Notes: generated from the letters alone by a model not told the origin. Shown: positions 16,331 through 26,263, counted from the first letter of the stretch. The stretch: DNA of 64,000 nt from Devosia sp. Leaf420 (GCF_001425445.1 NZ_LMQU01000014.1:140574-204573); one strand, 5' to 3'. Translations and numbers: made by a program.

Positions 16331-17092
16331 ATGTCAAAATTGACGCTACGGAGCAATTGGAGGGACCGCTTCCAAGTGAACGCCGATCTGATGAACAGGA
16401 TCGAGTTGCTGCAGCGTCAGGAGGACGCTGACGGCATCCACAAAGTGGTGTCCGACACGATCGGGCACTATGGCTTTGAGCGCTTCATCATCTCCGGGCT
16501 TCCCGATCGCGGCGTCGATGTCCGGCCGTTTGTCCTGCTCTCGGGCTGGGACGATGAATGGTACAAGCGCTACACCAATCTCGGCTATGTCCACCTCGAC
16601 CCCGTGGCGCGCAATTGCTTTGCCACAACCCTCCCGTTCGACTGGTCGGATGCGCCCTACGATCGCGAAGGCGATCCTCAGGCCCGGCGCGTCATGGACG
16701 AGGCGCACGACTTCGGCATGAATGAGGGGCTTTGCGTGCCCGTTCATCTCGAAGGTGGGATGCAGGGGGTTGTCTCGCTCGTCGGCCGCACCGATTGGCT
16801 GAGCGAGCAGCAGCGGCTCGAACTGCATATGCTGGCGCTCTATGCCCATGGCCGGCTGCGGTTCCTCAACACGGTGCAGACCGATCGGCGACGCCGCGCT
16901 ATCAGCCCGCGCGAGGCGGAAGTGTTGAAATGGGTGGCGAGCGGCAAGACCGCTGCCGATATTGCCGAGATTACTGGGCTCAGCGCACGCACCGTCAACC
17001 AGCACTGCGAAAACGCGCAGCGCCGGCTGGGCACCAATAATCGGCTCCATACCGTGGTCGAAGCCATCCGGCATAAGCTGATCGCGCTCTAG
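16331..17092 (+). CDS. LuxR-type quorum-sensing regulator
   Basis: A 253-residue regulator with an N-terminal autoinducer-binding domain and a C-terminal LuxR helix-turn-helix. The pocket signature residues are in place: Trp and Tyr in GWDDEWYKRYTNLGY, the Asp-Pro of HLDPVARNC, Trp in PFDWSD and the Gly in MNEGLCVPVH. The DNA-binding domain is SPREAEVLKWVASGKTAADI followed by TGLSARTVNQHCENAQRRLG. It lies 91 bp upstream of a luxI homologue on the same strand, so the pair probably forms a cognate acyl-homoserine-lactone circuit. I did not find a convincing lux box in the 91 bp gap. The ATG at 16331 has no clear ribosome binding site. Confidence 0.9.
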   Translation: MSKLTLRSNWRDRFQVNADLMNRIELLQRQEDADGIHKVVSDTIGHYGFERFIISGLPDRGVDVRPFVLLSGWDDEWYKRYTNLGYVHLDPVARNCFATTLPFDWSDAPYDREGDPQARRVMDEAHDFGMNEGLCVPVHLEGGMQGVVSLVGRTDWLSEQQRLELHMLALYAHGRLRFLNTVQTDRRRRAISPREAEVLKWVASGKTAADIAEITGLSARTVNQHCENAQRRLGTNNRLHTVVEAIRHKLIAL

Positions 17093-17183
17093 TGTCAGCG
17101 CTTGGGCATTGGGAAAACTGACAATTTTCGTCTCTGCCGCTTCATGACTATTCTCTCAGTAGAGGTGGAGTGGGGGCAAGGGC

Positions 17184-17831
17184 ATGCAGGTGCACATCGT
17201 GCGCGGACCGGTCAGCGACAGGCATGCCGCTCTTCTCGAAGACAATTACCGCCTGCGTCACAGGATTTTCGTCGAGCAACAGGGTTGGCAAGCCCTACGC
17301 CGGTCCGATGGCCGCGATGTCGATGCCTTCGACAATGCGGATGCGACCCATATTCTGCTCACCAAGAGCGATCAATTGGTGGGCGGCTCCCGCGTGACGC
17401 CGCTCGATCGACCGAACTTGCTGCAGACAGTTTTTAGCGGGCTCGTGCAAGACGATCTCCCCGCCGACCCATCGCTTGGGGCCGATTGGACGCGCTTTTA
17501 TGTGCGGCCCGATCGACGCGAAGGCCGGCGGCGCACACCCGAGTCTGCAGCTCTTTTCTGCGCGATGATGGAATATGCCCTCAATGAGGGCTTCACCTTC
17601 ATCACCTTCGTTTCCTCCCTCTCCATGGTGGAGCATGGCAATGCCGTGGGATGGAGGATTACCCCGCTCGGCGAACCCGCTCTGGTCGATGGCAAGGCCA
17701 CTGTCGCCGCCTGGATCGAGGTTTCCGAGCATGCCCTCGACAATGTGCGGCGGGCCACCGGGATGAGACGCGCGCTCATCCCGGCCTCCCCGCCCACACG
17801 CGGGCCGTCCATCCCGCTTTACGCGCACTGA
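17184..17831 (+). CDS. LuxI-type acyl-homoserine-lactone synthase
   Basis: A 215-residue autoinducer synthase that would make an N-acyl-homoserine lactone from SAM and an acyl carrier. Most invariant residues of the family are visible: Arg25 and Phe29 in RLRHRIF, Trp35, Asp47 and Asp50 in DAFD, Arg70 in GGSRVTP, Phe84 in QTVFSG and Arg104 in WTRFYV. The otherwise conserved Glu (position 101 in TraI/EsaI numbering) is Asp here, a conservative change. The ATG at 17184 follows GGGGCAAGGG. It is downstream of the LuxR gene and just seven bases before the glycosyltransferase start, so luxI and that gene are likely co-transcribed. Confidence 0.88.
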   Translation: MQVHIVRGPVSDRHAALLEDNYRLRHRIFVEQQGWQALRRSDGRDVDAFDNADATHILLTKSDQLVGGSRVTPLDRPNLLQTVFSGLVQDDLPADPSLGADWTRFYVRPDRREGRRRTPESAALFCAMMEYALNEGFTFITFVSSLSMVEHGNAVGWRITPLGEPALVDGKATVAAWIEVSEHALDNVRRATGMRRALIPASPPTRGPSIPLYAH

Positions 17832-17838
17832 GGCCATC

Positions 17839-19659
17839 ATGCCCCGGGCCCTCGCACTCATGCGTGCAATCATCGGGCCGGAAGAGAGTGAACACACGGC
17901 ACAGCGGCTTCTGGAAGAGGCCATGCTGGTTGAGGTCGATCCGCTGCTCCATGCCGCGTTTTCGCTCCATCTCGACGTCAACACGGCGCTGGAGCGGGGC
18001 GCCGAGCATATCGGGATTGCTTATTTCGAGACCATTCCGGTCGGTAGCGATCTCTCTGTGCCCTTGCTCACCGAGCGTCTCGCCGAAATCCATATGGTGC
18101 GGGTCACGACGCTCGACCGTGATATCGCCTATACCGCGCCCGACTTCCGCGGCTTGATGGCGCTTAAGTCCTTGACCGAAGCAGACCCGGCTTTGACGCG
18201 CCGCGTCTGTGTCGTGCCCGCTGCTGCGATGCGCCAATATCTGGCCGGGGTCGCGGCGCCTGATCTCATCGACAGCGCACGGCAGACGCTGGCGCGGAAC
18301 TGGCCCCGCGCCGCCGCGAGCCTTGAACTGACGTTTGGCGTGCGCATGGCTTTTGCGGCTTCTGTTATTGCCATCATCGCCGTGCTGGTGCTGACGCCCT
18401 ATCTTGCGCCGGCCTGGATCATGCCGATCTGGGCGTTGATCATCCTGCTGCCCGCGCTCATGCGTCTGGCGGCGCTGCTATCGCCAAAAGCGGCGCCGGT
18501 GGTCGAGAAGAGAATCGAAAACGACGCTTTGCCGGTCTATTCCGTCCTGGTGCCGCTGCGCGACGAGGCCGACATGGTCGACCAGCTTTGCCGCGAATTC
18601 CTCAAACTCGACTACCCCGCCCATCTCCTCGACATCATTTTCGTCGTCGAGCAGCGCTCGCCCGAAACCGTGGCGGCCGTGCAGCGGCACTTGCCCAAGG
18701 GGCGGTTCAGCCTGGTGGAGGTGCCGCATGCTCTGCCTTTGACCAAGCCCAAGGCACTCGACTTTGCGCTGCCCTTTTGCCGCGGTGAGTTTGTCGTCGT
18801 CTTCGATGCCGAGGATCGGCCCGAGCCGCAGCAGCTGCGCCAGATCGTCGGTCATTTCCGCCGTGCGCCGCACCTCCATTGCATTCAGGCCCGGCTCGTG
18901 ATCGCCAATGGCGCGCGGGGGTGGTTGCCTGCGCTTTTTGCCGGGGAATATGCCGGGCTTTTTTCGGTCTTCCTGCCCGCACTCGGACGCTGGGGCGCCG
19001 TCATTCCGCTCGGCGGCACATCCAATCATTTCCGCCTCGCGAGCCTGAGGGCCGTGGGCGGCTGGGATGCCTATAATGTCACCGAAGATGCCGATCTCGG
19101 CGTGCGCCTCGCGCGTCGGCGGCTCAATTGCGGCACCAGTAGCGCTGTGACCTATGAGGACGCGCCGGAAAGCCTGACCATCTGGATGGGCCAGCGCCGG
19201 CGCTGGATGAAGGGGTGGATGCAGACCTTCCTCGTCCACAATCGCCAGCCGAGGCAATTGCTGAAAGACTTTGGCCTGCCGCGGTTTCTCGTTTTCGAGA
19301 TCATGGTGCTCGGGATGATCCTCTCGCCGCTCCTTCATACCGGCTTTACGCTGAGCTGCATTCTCGCCCTTCTCTTGGGGCGGTTCGAGCCGTTCCGGCT
19401 CGATCTGTGGTCGGTCTCGTTCCTCGCCGTCTTCGCCATTGGCTATGGCATTGCCTTCTCAAAGCAGATCGCCGGGCTGTTGCGGTCAGGGCAGAAGGAT
19501 ATTCTCGGCTGGCAATTGTTCTTGCCGATCTATTGGATCGCCATCGCCTGGGCGACGGTGCGGGCGCTCATCGATCTCACCATGCGCCCCTTCCATTGGA
19601 TCAAAACCGCGCATCGCCCCGTTTCTGACATGAGGCCGAGACAGGTTCCGGCCGAGTAA
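17839..19659 (+). CDS. Family 2 membrane glycosyltransferase with unassigned N-terminal domain
   Basis: A 606-residue protein, probably an inner-membrane polysaccharide synthase. Residues 1-170 form a soluble domain of unclear identity, perhaps a degenerate GspE/MshE N-domain as found on NfrB-type transferases. Two membrane spans follow at about 175-220, then a GT2 domain with YSVLVPLRDE, VFDAEDRPEP (DxD-like), TEDADLGVRL (catalytic Asp) and GQRRRWMKGW (Q/RxxRW). Three to four further spans lie at about 480-580. All catalytic motifs of processive GT2 enzymes are present. The gene starts seven bases after luxI and so may be controlled by cell density. Substrate unknown. Confidence 0.85.
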   Translation: MPRALALMRAIIGPEESEHTAQRLLEEAMLVEVDPLLHAAFSLHLDVNTALERGAEHIGIAYFETIPVGSDLSVPLLTERLAEIHMVRVTTLDRDIAYTAPDFRGLMALKSLTEADPALTRRVCVVPAAAMRQYLAGVAAPDLIDSARQTLARNWPRAAASLELTFGVRMAFAASVIAIIAVLVLTPYLAPAWIMPIWALIILLPALMRLAALLSPKAAPVVEKRIENDALPVYSVLVPLRDEADMVDQLCREFLKLDYPAHLLDIIFVVEQRSPETVAAVQRHLPKGRFSLVEVPHALPLTKPKALDFALPFCRGEFVVVFDAEDRPEPQQLRQIVGHFRRAPHLHCIQARLVIANGARGWLPALFAGEYAGLFSVFLPALGRWGAVIPLGGTSNHFRLASLRAVGGWDAYNVTEDADLGVRLARRRLNCGTSSAVTYEDAPESLTIWMGQRRRWMKGWMQTFLVHNRQPRQLLKDFGLPRFLVFEIMVLGMILSPLLHTGFTLSCILALLLGRFEPFRLDLWSVSFLAVFAIGYGIAFSKQIAGLLRSGQKDILGWQLFLPIYWIAIAWATVRALIDLTMRPFHWIKTAHRPVSDMRPRQVPAE

Positions 19660-19712
19660 ACCTTGCCGGTTGCGAAAGCGTCTGACAGGGTCTGTGTGAG
19701 GGAGGGCAATCG

Positions 19713-20219
19713 ATGCGACGCATGTTGGCCGGTGTCGGTGGGGTCGGGCTGGCCGTGATGCTCAGCCAGTTTCCCGAATATGCCCAGCAATATACCCAGC
19801 GCCTCGGCGGCGCGGTGGATGAATTGCGCATCATGACGGAAGACTTCGATCGCTCGGCGGGCGAAGCCGGGCTTGATCGGGTGGGGGCTCTCAGCCGCTA
19901 CCAGGCATCGACCGATACATTTCTCGCCGATCGCGGCCGCAGCATGGAGCGCACCTTTGGCCGCTATGCCGAGCTGAACGCGACGCTGCAACGCATCGCC
20001 GGCGCCGATCCCCTGGAGCGCCTTCGCAACCTGCCCGCCTATCTCGACACCGATATCGGTCGCCGGACGCTCGAAAACTATAAGCCCGCCATGCCGGTGA
20101 CGGCTGAGGGCCTTCTCTATGCGGGCACCGGTTTTGCGCTCGGCTATATCATTCTTTCGGCGCTGATCCGGTTCTGCAGCCTGCCGTTTCGCCGCCGGCG
20201 CGTCGTCTATCGTTCATAG
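19713..20219 (+). CDS. DUF2937 family membrane protein
   Basis: A 168-residue protein of the DUF2937 family, which has a hydrophobic N-terminus (MLAGVGGVGLAVMLSQFPEY), a long helical and probably periplasmic middle (residues 25-125), and a C-terminal membrane span around 132-155 ending in a basic tail (FRRRRVVYRS). It lies 53 bp after the glycosyltransferase on the same strand and could belong to the quorum-sensing operon. The gene ends one base before the palindrome that precedes ahcY. The family has no known function. Confidence 0.8.
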   Translation: MRRMLAGVGGVGLAVMLSQFPEYAQQYTQRLGGAVDELRIMTEDFDRSAGEAGLDRVGALSRYQASTDTFLADRGRSMERTFGRYAELNATLQRIAGADPLERLRNLPAYLDTDIGRRTLENYKPAMPVTAEGLLYAGTGFALGYIILSALIRFCSLPFRRRRVVYRS

Positions 20220-20220
20220 G

Positions 20221-20240
20221 ATATAAACATTCCTTTATAT
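20221..20240. promoter_or_regulatory. Palindromic operator upstream of ahcY (SahR-like)
   Basis: A perfect inverted repeat ATATAAA-N6-TTTATAT centred 80 bp before the ahcY ATG. It resembles the palindromes assigned to ArsR-family SahR, which senses S-adenosylhomocysteine and controls methionine-cycle genes in proteobacteria. It sits one base after the DUF2937 stop. The palindrome is seen; the regulator is inferred. Confidence 0.55.
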
Positions 20241-20310
20241 GTGCGGTTGAACGCGGGGGCCCGCTTGCGTATAGGAAAGGCAACGCAAAAAAACCTTCCG
20301 GAGACCGAGC

Positions 20311-21711
20311 ATGACGCTCCAATCGACCGACTATGCGGTCAAGGATATTTCGCTGGCCGATTTCGGCCGCAAGGAACTCACGATCGCCGAGATCGAAATG
20401 CCGGGTCTGATGTCGATCCGCGAGGAATATGCGGCAGCCCAGCCGCTGCGTGGCGCCCGCATTGCCGGCTCGCTCCACATGACCGTCCAGACCGCCGTTC
20501 TCATCGAGACGCTGGTGGCTCTCGGCGCCGAAGTGCGCTGGGTGTCGTGCAACATCTTCTCGACCCAAGACCATGCTGCAGCCGCCATTGCCGCCGCCGG
20601 CATTCCGGTTTTTGCCCATAAGGGCGAAACGCTCGAAGAATACTGGGATTTCACCGATCGCATGATGGATTGGCCGGGTTCGACCCCGAACATGATCCTC
20701 GACGATGGCGGCGACGCCACCATGTATATTCTCACCGGCGCCAAGGCCGAGAAGGACATTTCCGTCCTCGACAAGCCAGGCAGCGAAGAAGAAGAAGTGT
20801 TCTTCGCCACCATCAAGCGCCGCCTCGCTAAATCGCCGGGCTTCTTCACCAAGATCCGCGATGCGATCCGCGGCGTTTCGGAAGAAACCACCACAGGCGT
20901 GATGCGCCTCTATCAGCTCCATGCCAAGGGCGAGCTGCCGTTCCCCGCCATCAACGTCAATGACTCGGTCACGAAGTCCAAGTTCGACAATAAGTACGGC
21001 ACGCGTGAATCGCTGGTCGACGCCATCCGTCGCGGCACCGACGTGATGCTGGCGGGCAAGGTCGCCATCGTTTGCGGCTATGGCGATGTGGGCAAGGGTT
21101 CGGCGGAATCGCTCCGGGGCGCCGGCGCCCGCGTGCTCGTCACCGAAGTTGATCCGATTTGCGCCCTGCAGGCCGCCATGGAAGGCTTTGAAGTCGTCAC
21201 CCTCGAAGATGCAGCGCACCGCGCCGATATCGTCGTCACTGCCACGGGCAACCGTGACGTGCTGATGGTCGACGATATGCGCAACCTCAAGGACATGGCC
21301 ATCGTCTGCAATATCGGCCACTTCGACAACGAGATCGACGTTCTGGGCCTTCGCAATTTCAAGTGGACCAACGTCAAGCCGCAGGTCGACCTGATCGAGC
21401 AGCCCAATGGCAAGCGCCTGATCCTTCTTTCCGAAGGTCGTCTTGTGAACCTCGGCAATGCCACCGGTCACCCGAGCTTTGTCATGTCGGCATCCTTTGC
21501 GAACCAGACGCTGGCCCAGATCGAACTCTGGACGCAGGGCGATAAGCTCGAAAAGAAGGTGCACGTTCTCCCAAAACACCTCGACGAAAAGGTCGCCGAA
21601 CTGCACCTCGCCAAACTCGGCGCCAAGCTCACCAAGCTCTCGAAGACCCAGGCCGACTACATCGGCGTCAGCGAAAACGGCCCGTTCAAGTCGAACGAAT
21701 ATCGCTACTGA
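20311..21711 (+). CDS. ahcY: Adenosylhomocysteinase
   Basis: A 466-residue S-adenosylhomocysteine hydrolase, which splits SAH into homocysteine and adenosine with a bound NAD cofactor and so relieves product inhibition of methyltransferases. Visible hallmarks are [14 protein letters not shown], the NAD loop [18 protein letters not shown], the substrate motifs [20 protein letters not shown] and [13 protein letters not shown], and the family C-terminus KTQADYIGV with [11 protein letters not shown]. The ATG at 20311 has GGAG in CTTCCGGAGACC. A palindromic operator lies upstream and a strong terminator follows. The product connects to the LuxI gene upstream, which also consumes SAM. Confidence 0.98.
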   Translation: MTLQSTDYAVKDISLADFGRKELTIAEIEMPGLMSIREEYAAAQPLRGARIAGSLHMTVQTAVLIETLVALGAEVRWVSCNIFSTQDHAAAAIAAAGIPVFAHKGETLEEYWDFTDRMMDWPGSTPNMILDDGGDATMYILTGAKAEKDISVLDKPGSEEEEVFFATIKRRLAKSPGFFTKIRDAIRGVSEETTTGVMRLYQLHAKGELPFPAINVNDSVTKSKFDNKYGTRESLVDAIRRGTDVMLAGKVAIVCGYGDVGKGSAESLRGAGARVLVTEVDPICALQAAMEGFEVVTLEDAAHRADIVVTATGNRDVLMVDDMRNLKDMAIVCNIGHFDNEIDVLGLRNFKWTNVKPQVDLIEQPNGKRLILLSEGRLVNLGNATGHPSFVMSASFANQTLAQIELWTQGDKLEKKVHVLPKHLDEKVAELHLAKLGAKLTKLSKTQADYIGVSENGPFKSNEYRY

Positions 21712-21735
21712 TCTCTTCGACCTAGACCAAAAGCT

Positions 21736-21758
21736 AAGCCCGCTTCGGCGGGCTTTTC
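21736..21758 (+). terminator. Intrinsic terminator after ahcY
   Basis: An 8-bp stem (AAGCCCGC / GCGGGCTT) closed by a TTCG tetraloop and followed by TTCTATTT, 25 bp after the ahcY stop. Confidence 0.88.
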
Positions 21759-21910
21759 TATTTGCCTTTGTTTTTCAAAGATTTGGTCTGGGGTTGCGCT
21801 AAGCACTTGTCATTACGGAAATCTTCTAAGGCCAGCGGCCTTCGTTAACCTTCCTTGCCTATCTTGTGGTTGGGAGGACGACAACACAAGCAAACAGGGC
21901 ACCCCACGCC

Positions 21911-23977
21911 ATGCGCGGAGCGACCAAATCCTTCTTCCACAGCATCAAGCTGACCACCTCCATTTCCGCTCTGGTGATTGGCGCGATATTCATCGCCATC
22001 ATCGCCGTAGTCTGCGCTGTCTATGCGAGCCTAGCGAGCGATGCCCACAGGACGGCTGAAGAATCGCTGCGTGAAGGCATCCGCCTGACATCAACCCTGT
22101 TCCGCGCCGAATTCCCTCAAACAGAAATTTCCTGGAATACTGACGGCACGATCGGCGCCGTCACCGTTCCGGCCATGCCCGCCATCGCGAGCCACGACCT
22201 GATCGACAGCATTGTCCGCGTCACCGGCAACAAGGCAACGATCTTCGCGCTCGACCCCGCGACGGGCGAATTCATCCGGCAATCGACCAATATTCTTTTG
22301 GCCAGTGGCGAACGCGCCATCGGTACGCCGCTCGATCCCAAGGGGTCGGTGTTCCCCGTCGTTTCTGGCGGCACCGCCTATGGCGGAACGGCCGACGTGC
22401 TGGGTGTGCCCAATTATGTGCGCTATCAGCCGATCGTCGACACCGCGGGCAAGGTTGTGGGCATTCTTTACGTCGGCATCGAACAGGCCAAGATCAATGG
22501 CGTGATCGGAAGCACGCTGCGCCTTCTCGCGATCATCGGCGGCCTGACCATGCTGATCATTGGCGGTCTTTCGCTGCTGATGGCGCGCCTTTTCGTCCGC
22601 CCGGTGCTCAAGCTCTCGCAGGCAACGACCAGCATCGGTCAGGGCGCGCTCGAAACCCAAGTGCCCTATACCCATCGCAACAATGAAGTCGGCGCCATGG
22701 CCAAGGCCGTGGAAATCTTCCGCGAAAACGGCCTCAAGATCGCGCAGATGACCGAGGCGGAAGCCGCCCGCATCATCCGCGACGAGGAAGCCCGGCGCGA
22801 GATGATGGTCGAGCTGCAGCGCGCCTTCGGCGATGTGGTGGACTCCGCCATCGATGGCGATTTTTCCAAGCGCGTTCCCGCGACCTTCCCCGATGCCGAA
22901 CTCAATGGGCTTGCCACCTCGGTCAACGACCTGGTCGACAGCGTCGACAAGGGGCTGAGCGAGACGGGCACCGTGCTCAGCGCACTTGCCAATACCGACC
23001 TGACCTGCCGCATGGATGGCCAGCATCGCGGCGCCTTTGCCAAGCTCAAAGCCGACGTCAACCAGGTCGCCGACCGCCTGACCCATATTGTCGGTCAGTT
23101 GCGCGGCACCTCGGGCACGCTGAAATCGGCGACGAGCGAAATTCTCTCTGGCGCCAATGATCTTTCCGAGCGCACTACCCGTCAGGCAGCGACGATCGAA
23201 GAGACATCTGCCTCAATGGAGCAGCTTGCCCTGACCGTGACCGAAAACGCCAAGAAGGCGTCGGATGCGAGCCAAAAGGCCAGCGTGGTTTCGCGCTCGG
23301 CTGAAGAAGGCGGCGCGGTGATGGATCAGGCTAATTCGGCGATGGAGCGGATCACGCAGTCTTCGTCAAAGATTTCCAATATCATCGGCATGATCGACGA
23401 TATCGCCTTCCAGACCAACCTGCTTGCCTTGAACGCTTCGGTGGAAGCGGCGCGGGCTGGAGAAGCAGGCAAGGGTTTCGCGGTTGTTGCCGTCGAAGTT
23501 CGGCGTCTGGCGCAGTCGGCCGCGCAGGCCTCTTCCGAGGTGAAGGTTCTGATCGAGCAGAGCGCCAAGGAAGTCGGCTCGGGCAGCAAGCTCGTGGCGG
23601 ACGCATCGGGCAAACTCAACGCCATGATGGAAGGGCTGCGCGCCAATACAGCACTGCTTGACGATATCGCCCATGCCAGCCGCGAACAGGCTTCGGCCAT
23701 CGACGAGGTCAATACTGCCGTTCGTCAGATGGACGAGATGACCCAGCACAATGCGGCGCTGGTCGAGGAAGTGAACGCCGCGATCGAGCAGACGGAAAAC
23801 CAGGCGAGCGAACTCGACCGGATCGTCGATGTCTTCACCATTGAAACGAGCCTTCAGCGCCCGTCCCAGACACGCTCGGCGCCCGCCACCAAAACCGCTC
23901 CGCGCGTCAGGGCGGCAGCCTCGGCTTACCTGACCAATGGCAATGCGGCACTCAAGGACGATTGGTCCGAATTTTGA
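21911..23977 (+). CDS. Methyl-accepting chemotaxis protein, single-Cache type
   Basis: A 688-residue transducer. A membrane span at about 12-38 is followed by a periplasmic sensor of about 160 residues with a Cache-like pattern ([54 protein letters not shown]). A second span lies near 215-240. HAMP follows, then a second HAMP-like linker, and the signalling domain has the hairpin tip [22 protein letters not shown]. The C-terminus ends DDWSEF, which fits the xWxxF tether for CheR/CheB. I prefer the ATG at 21911 over an in-frame GTG at 21866. Its signalling half is nearly identical to that of the next gene. Ligand unknown. Confidence 0.92.
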   Translation: MRGATKSFFHSIKLTTSISALVIGAIFIAIIAVVCAVYASLASDAHRTAEESLREGIRLTSTLFRAEFPQTEISWNTDGTIGAVTVPAMPAIASHDLIDSIVRVTGNKATIFALDPATGEFIRQSTNILLASGERAIGTPLDPKGSVFPVVSGGTAYGGTADVLGVPNYVRYQPIVDTAGKVVGILYVGIEQAKINGVIGSTLRLLAIIGGLTMLIIGGLSLLMARLFVRPVLKLSQATTSIGQGALETQVPYTHRNNEVGAMAKAVEIFRENGLKIAQMTEAEAARIIRDEEARREMMVELQRAFGDVVDSAIDGDFSKRVPATFPDAELNGLATSVNDLVDSVDKGLSETGTVLSALANTDLTCRMDGQHRGAFAKLKADVNQVADRLTHIVGQLRGTSGTLKSATSEILSGANDLSERTTRQAATIEETSASMEQLALTVTENAKKASDASQKASVVSRSAEEGGAVMDQANSAMERITQSSSKISNIIGMIDDIAFQTNLLALNASVEAARAGEAGKGFAVVAVEVRRLAQSAAQASSEVKVLIEQSAKEVGSGSKLVADASGKLNAMMEGLRANTALLDDIAHASREQASAIDEVNTAVRQMDEMTQHNAALVEEVNAAIEQTENQASELDRIVDVFTIETSLQRPSQTRSAPATKTAPRVRAAASAYLTNGNAALKDDWSEF

Positions 23978-24006
23978 AGTGTTTCCGCTGTCACAAATCA
24001 GCAATT

Positions 24007-24029
24007 AAAGGGCCTTACGGGGCCCTTTT
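24007..24029 (+). terminator. Intrinsic terminator after the first chemoreceptor
   Basis: An 8-bp stem (AAAGGGCC / GGCCCTTT) with a 6-base loop and a short T-run, 30 bp after the stop codon. Confidence 0.7.
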
Positions 24030-24225
24030 CCTTGGGCGGTGTAGCGAAGTCTTTACCGTGTTTCCCCTAACTTAAGTTTAGGAGAAGTGGAGCAGAAGCC
24101 ACGACCCCAAAGTGCGGGGGCACAACGAAGGATAGTGTGGCGCGGTGCCCAACTGCGCCTCATTGAACCGGTTTGCCTCGTTGCCGCGGTCCCCCGCGGT
24201 GTCCAGAAGGATTAGGAAGGCAACA

Positions 24226-26253
24226 GTGTTCAAACTCAAGATTGTAGGCCGCATCTATTTGCTCGTGGCCCTGGCGATCGTCTCCCTGACGATCATGGGC
24301 GTGACCGGCGTTCAGCAGATCAACGGCACACGCGAAGAAGCCCGTCGCGGCGAATTGCAGGCGCTGATCGAAGCGGCCGACGCGATTTCCAATGGCCAAT
24401 ATCAGCGCGCCCAAAAGGGCGAAATCAGCGAAGATCAGGCCAAGGCCACGGCGCTCGCGGCGCTGCAGGACCTGCGCTATCGCGGCACCGAATATATGTT
24501 CGTGCTGAACACCGATGGCGTGATGATCATGCACCCCATCCGCGCCGACCTCGTCAATGTCAGCCAGCTCGAAGCGACCGACACCAACGGCAAGTTCATC
24601 TTCCGCGAAATGGTCGACGTGGCCAAGGCCAATGGCCAGGGCTTTGTCGATTACCATTGGAAGCGGACAGCCGACACCGAAGGCGTCGCCAAGCTCTCCT
24701 ATATCAAGCTCTTCCAGCCCTGGGGCTGGGTGATCGGCACCGGCGTTTATACCGACGATCTCGCCGCCGCCGCCCGCAGCAGCTATGTCGAGATGGGGAT
24801 CATCGGCCTCATCGTGGCGCTGGTGGTTTCGGCCGTGGCCTTCCTTCTGGCGCGCACCATTACCAACCCGATCGTTCGCCTCACCGGCATCATGGATAAG
24901 GTCGCCGACGGCAAGTTCGAGACCGAGGTGATCGGGACCGATCGCATGGACGAAATCGGGGCCATGGCACGGGCCGTCGAAGTCTTCCGCGAGAATGGCA
25001 TGAAAGTGTCGCAAATGACCGAGGCAGAAGCATCCCGCATCATCCGGGATCAGGAATCGCGCCAGGACATGATGATGGAGCTGCAGCAGGCCTTCGGCAA
25101 TGTCGTCGACTCCGCGCTCGATGGTGATTTTTCGAAGCGCGTCCCCGCGACTTTCCCGGACGCCGAACTCAATGGCCTCGCGACCTCGGTCAATGATCTT
25201 GTCGACAGCGTCGATCGCGGCCTGACGGAAACCGGCACGGTGCTGAGCGCGATGGCGCAGGCCGACCTGACCCAGCGCATGCATGGCGAACATCGCGGCG
25301 CCTTCGGCAAGCTCAAGACTGACGTCAACCTCGTGGCCGACAAGCTCAGCGATGTTATCCATCAGTTGCGAGGGACCTCGGGCACGCTGAAATCGGCAAC
25401 GAGCGAGATTCTTTCGGGCGCCAATGATCTTTCCGAGCGCACGACGCGTCAGGCGGCAACGATCGAAGAGACCTCGGCCTCGATGGAGCAGCTTGCCCAG
25501 ACCGTGACCGAGAATGCCAAGAAGGCGTCGGATGCGAGCCAGAAGGCGAGCGTCGTGTCGCGGTCAGCCGAAGAAGGCGGCGCGGTGATGGATCAGGCCA
25601 ATTCGGCGATGGAGCGGATTACCCAGTCTTCCTCGAAGATTTCCAATATTATCGGCATGATCGACGACATCGCCTTCCAGACCAACCTGCTGGCACTCAA
25701 TGCTTCGGTCGAAGCGGCGCGGGCTGGTGAAGCGGGCAAGGGCTTTGCTGTGGTTGCTGTCGAAGTCCGCCGTCTGGCGCAGTCCGCTGCCCAGGCGTCG
25801 TCCGAAGTGAAGGCGCTGATCGAGCAGAGTGCGCAGGAGGTCGGTTCGGGCTCGAAGCTCGTGGCCGATGCCGCCGGCAAGCTCAATGCGATGATGGACG
25901 GGCTCCGCGCCAATACAGCGCTTCTCGACGATATCGCGCGCGCCAGCCGCGAACAGGCTTCCGCGATCGACGAGGTCAACACCGCCGTTCGTCAGATGGA
26001 TGAAATGACCCAGCACAATGCGGCGCTGGTCGAAGAGGTGAATGCGGCGATCGAGCAGACCGAAAACCAGGCGAGCGAACTCGACCGGATCGTCGATGTC
26101 TTCCACATCGAAGGCGCGCAGCAACGCAGCCCCGTCAACCGGGCGCGGTCAGCACCGGTCGCTGCGAAGGCCGCACCAAAGGTGAAGGCGGCGGCATCTG
26201 CCTATCTCACCAGCGGCAATACCGCACTCAAGGATGATTGGTCCGAGTTCTAG
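24226..26253 (+). CDS. Methyl-accepting chemotaxis protein, sCache_2 type
   Basis: A 675-residue transducer. I set the start at the GTG at 24226 because AGGAAGG lies six bases upstream and the protein then opens [20 protein letters not shown], a normal first membrane span. The periplasmic part has the single Cache type 2 signature ([40 protein letters not shown]). This is followed by span 2, HAMP, and a signalling domain almost the same as that of the upstream paralogue, including [22 protein letters not shown] and the C-terminal DDWSEF tether. sCache_2 sensors often bind small organic acids, but the ligand is not known here. A separate promoter is likely because a terminator precedes it. Confidence 0.93.
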   Translation: MFKLKIVGRIYLLVALAIVSLTIMGVTGVQQINGTREEARRGELQALIEAADAISNGQYQRAQKGEISEDQAKATALAALQDLRYRGTEYMFVLNTDGVMIMHPIRADLVNVSQLEATDTNGKFIFREMVDVAKANGQGFVDYHWKRTADTEGVAKLSYIKLFQPWGWVIGTGVYTDDLAAAARSSYVEMGIIGLIVALVVSAVAFLLARTITNPIVRLTGIMDKVADGKFETEVIGTDRMDEIGAMARAVEVFRENGMKVSQMTEAEASRIIRDQESRQDMMMELQQAFGNVVDSALDGDFSKRVPATFPDAELNGLATSVNDLVDSVDRGLTETGTVLSAMAQADLTQRMHGEHRGAFGKLKTDVNLVADKLSDVIHQLRGTSGTLKSATSEILSGANDLSERTTRQAATIEETSASMEQLAQTVTENAKKASDASQKASVVSRSAEEGGAVMDQANSAMERITQSSSKISNIIGMIDDIAFQTNLLALNASVEAARAGEAGKGFAVVAVEVRRLAQSAAQASSEVKALIEQSAQEVGSGSKLVADAAGKLNAMMDGLRANTALLDDIARASREQASAIDEVNTAVRQMDEMTQHNAALVEEVNAAIEQTENQASELDRIVDVFHIEGAQQRSPVNRARSAPVAAKAAPKVKAAASAYLTSGNTALKDDWSEF

Positions 26254-26263
26254 ACCGATTGAA

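Noticed and set aside
17093..17183. Possible lux box between the luxR and luxI homologues
   Set aside because: I looked for a roughly 20-bp CTG/CAG palindrome and found only short AT-rich text without symmetry.
20220..20310. SAM or SAH riboswitch upstream of ahcY
   Set aside because: The 90-bp leader lacks recognisable riboswitch core sequences, and the palindrome fits a protein operator better.
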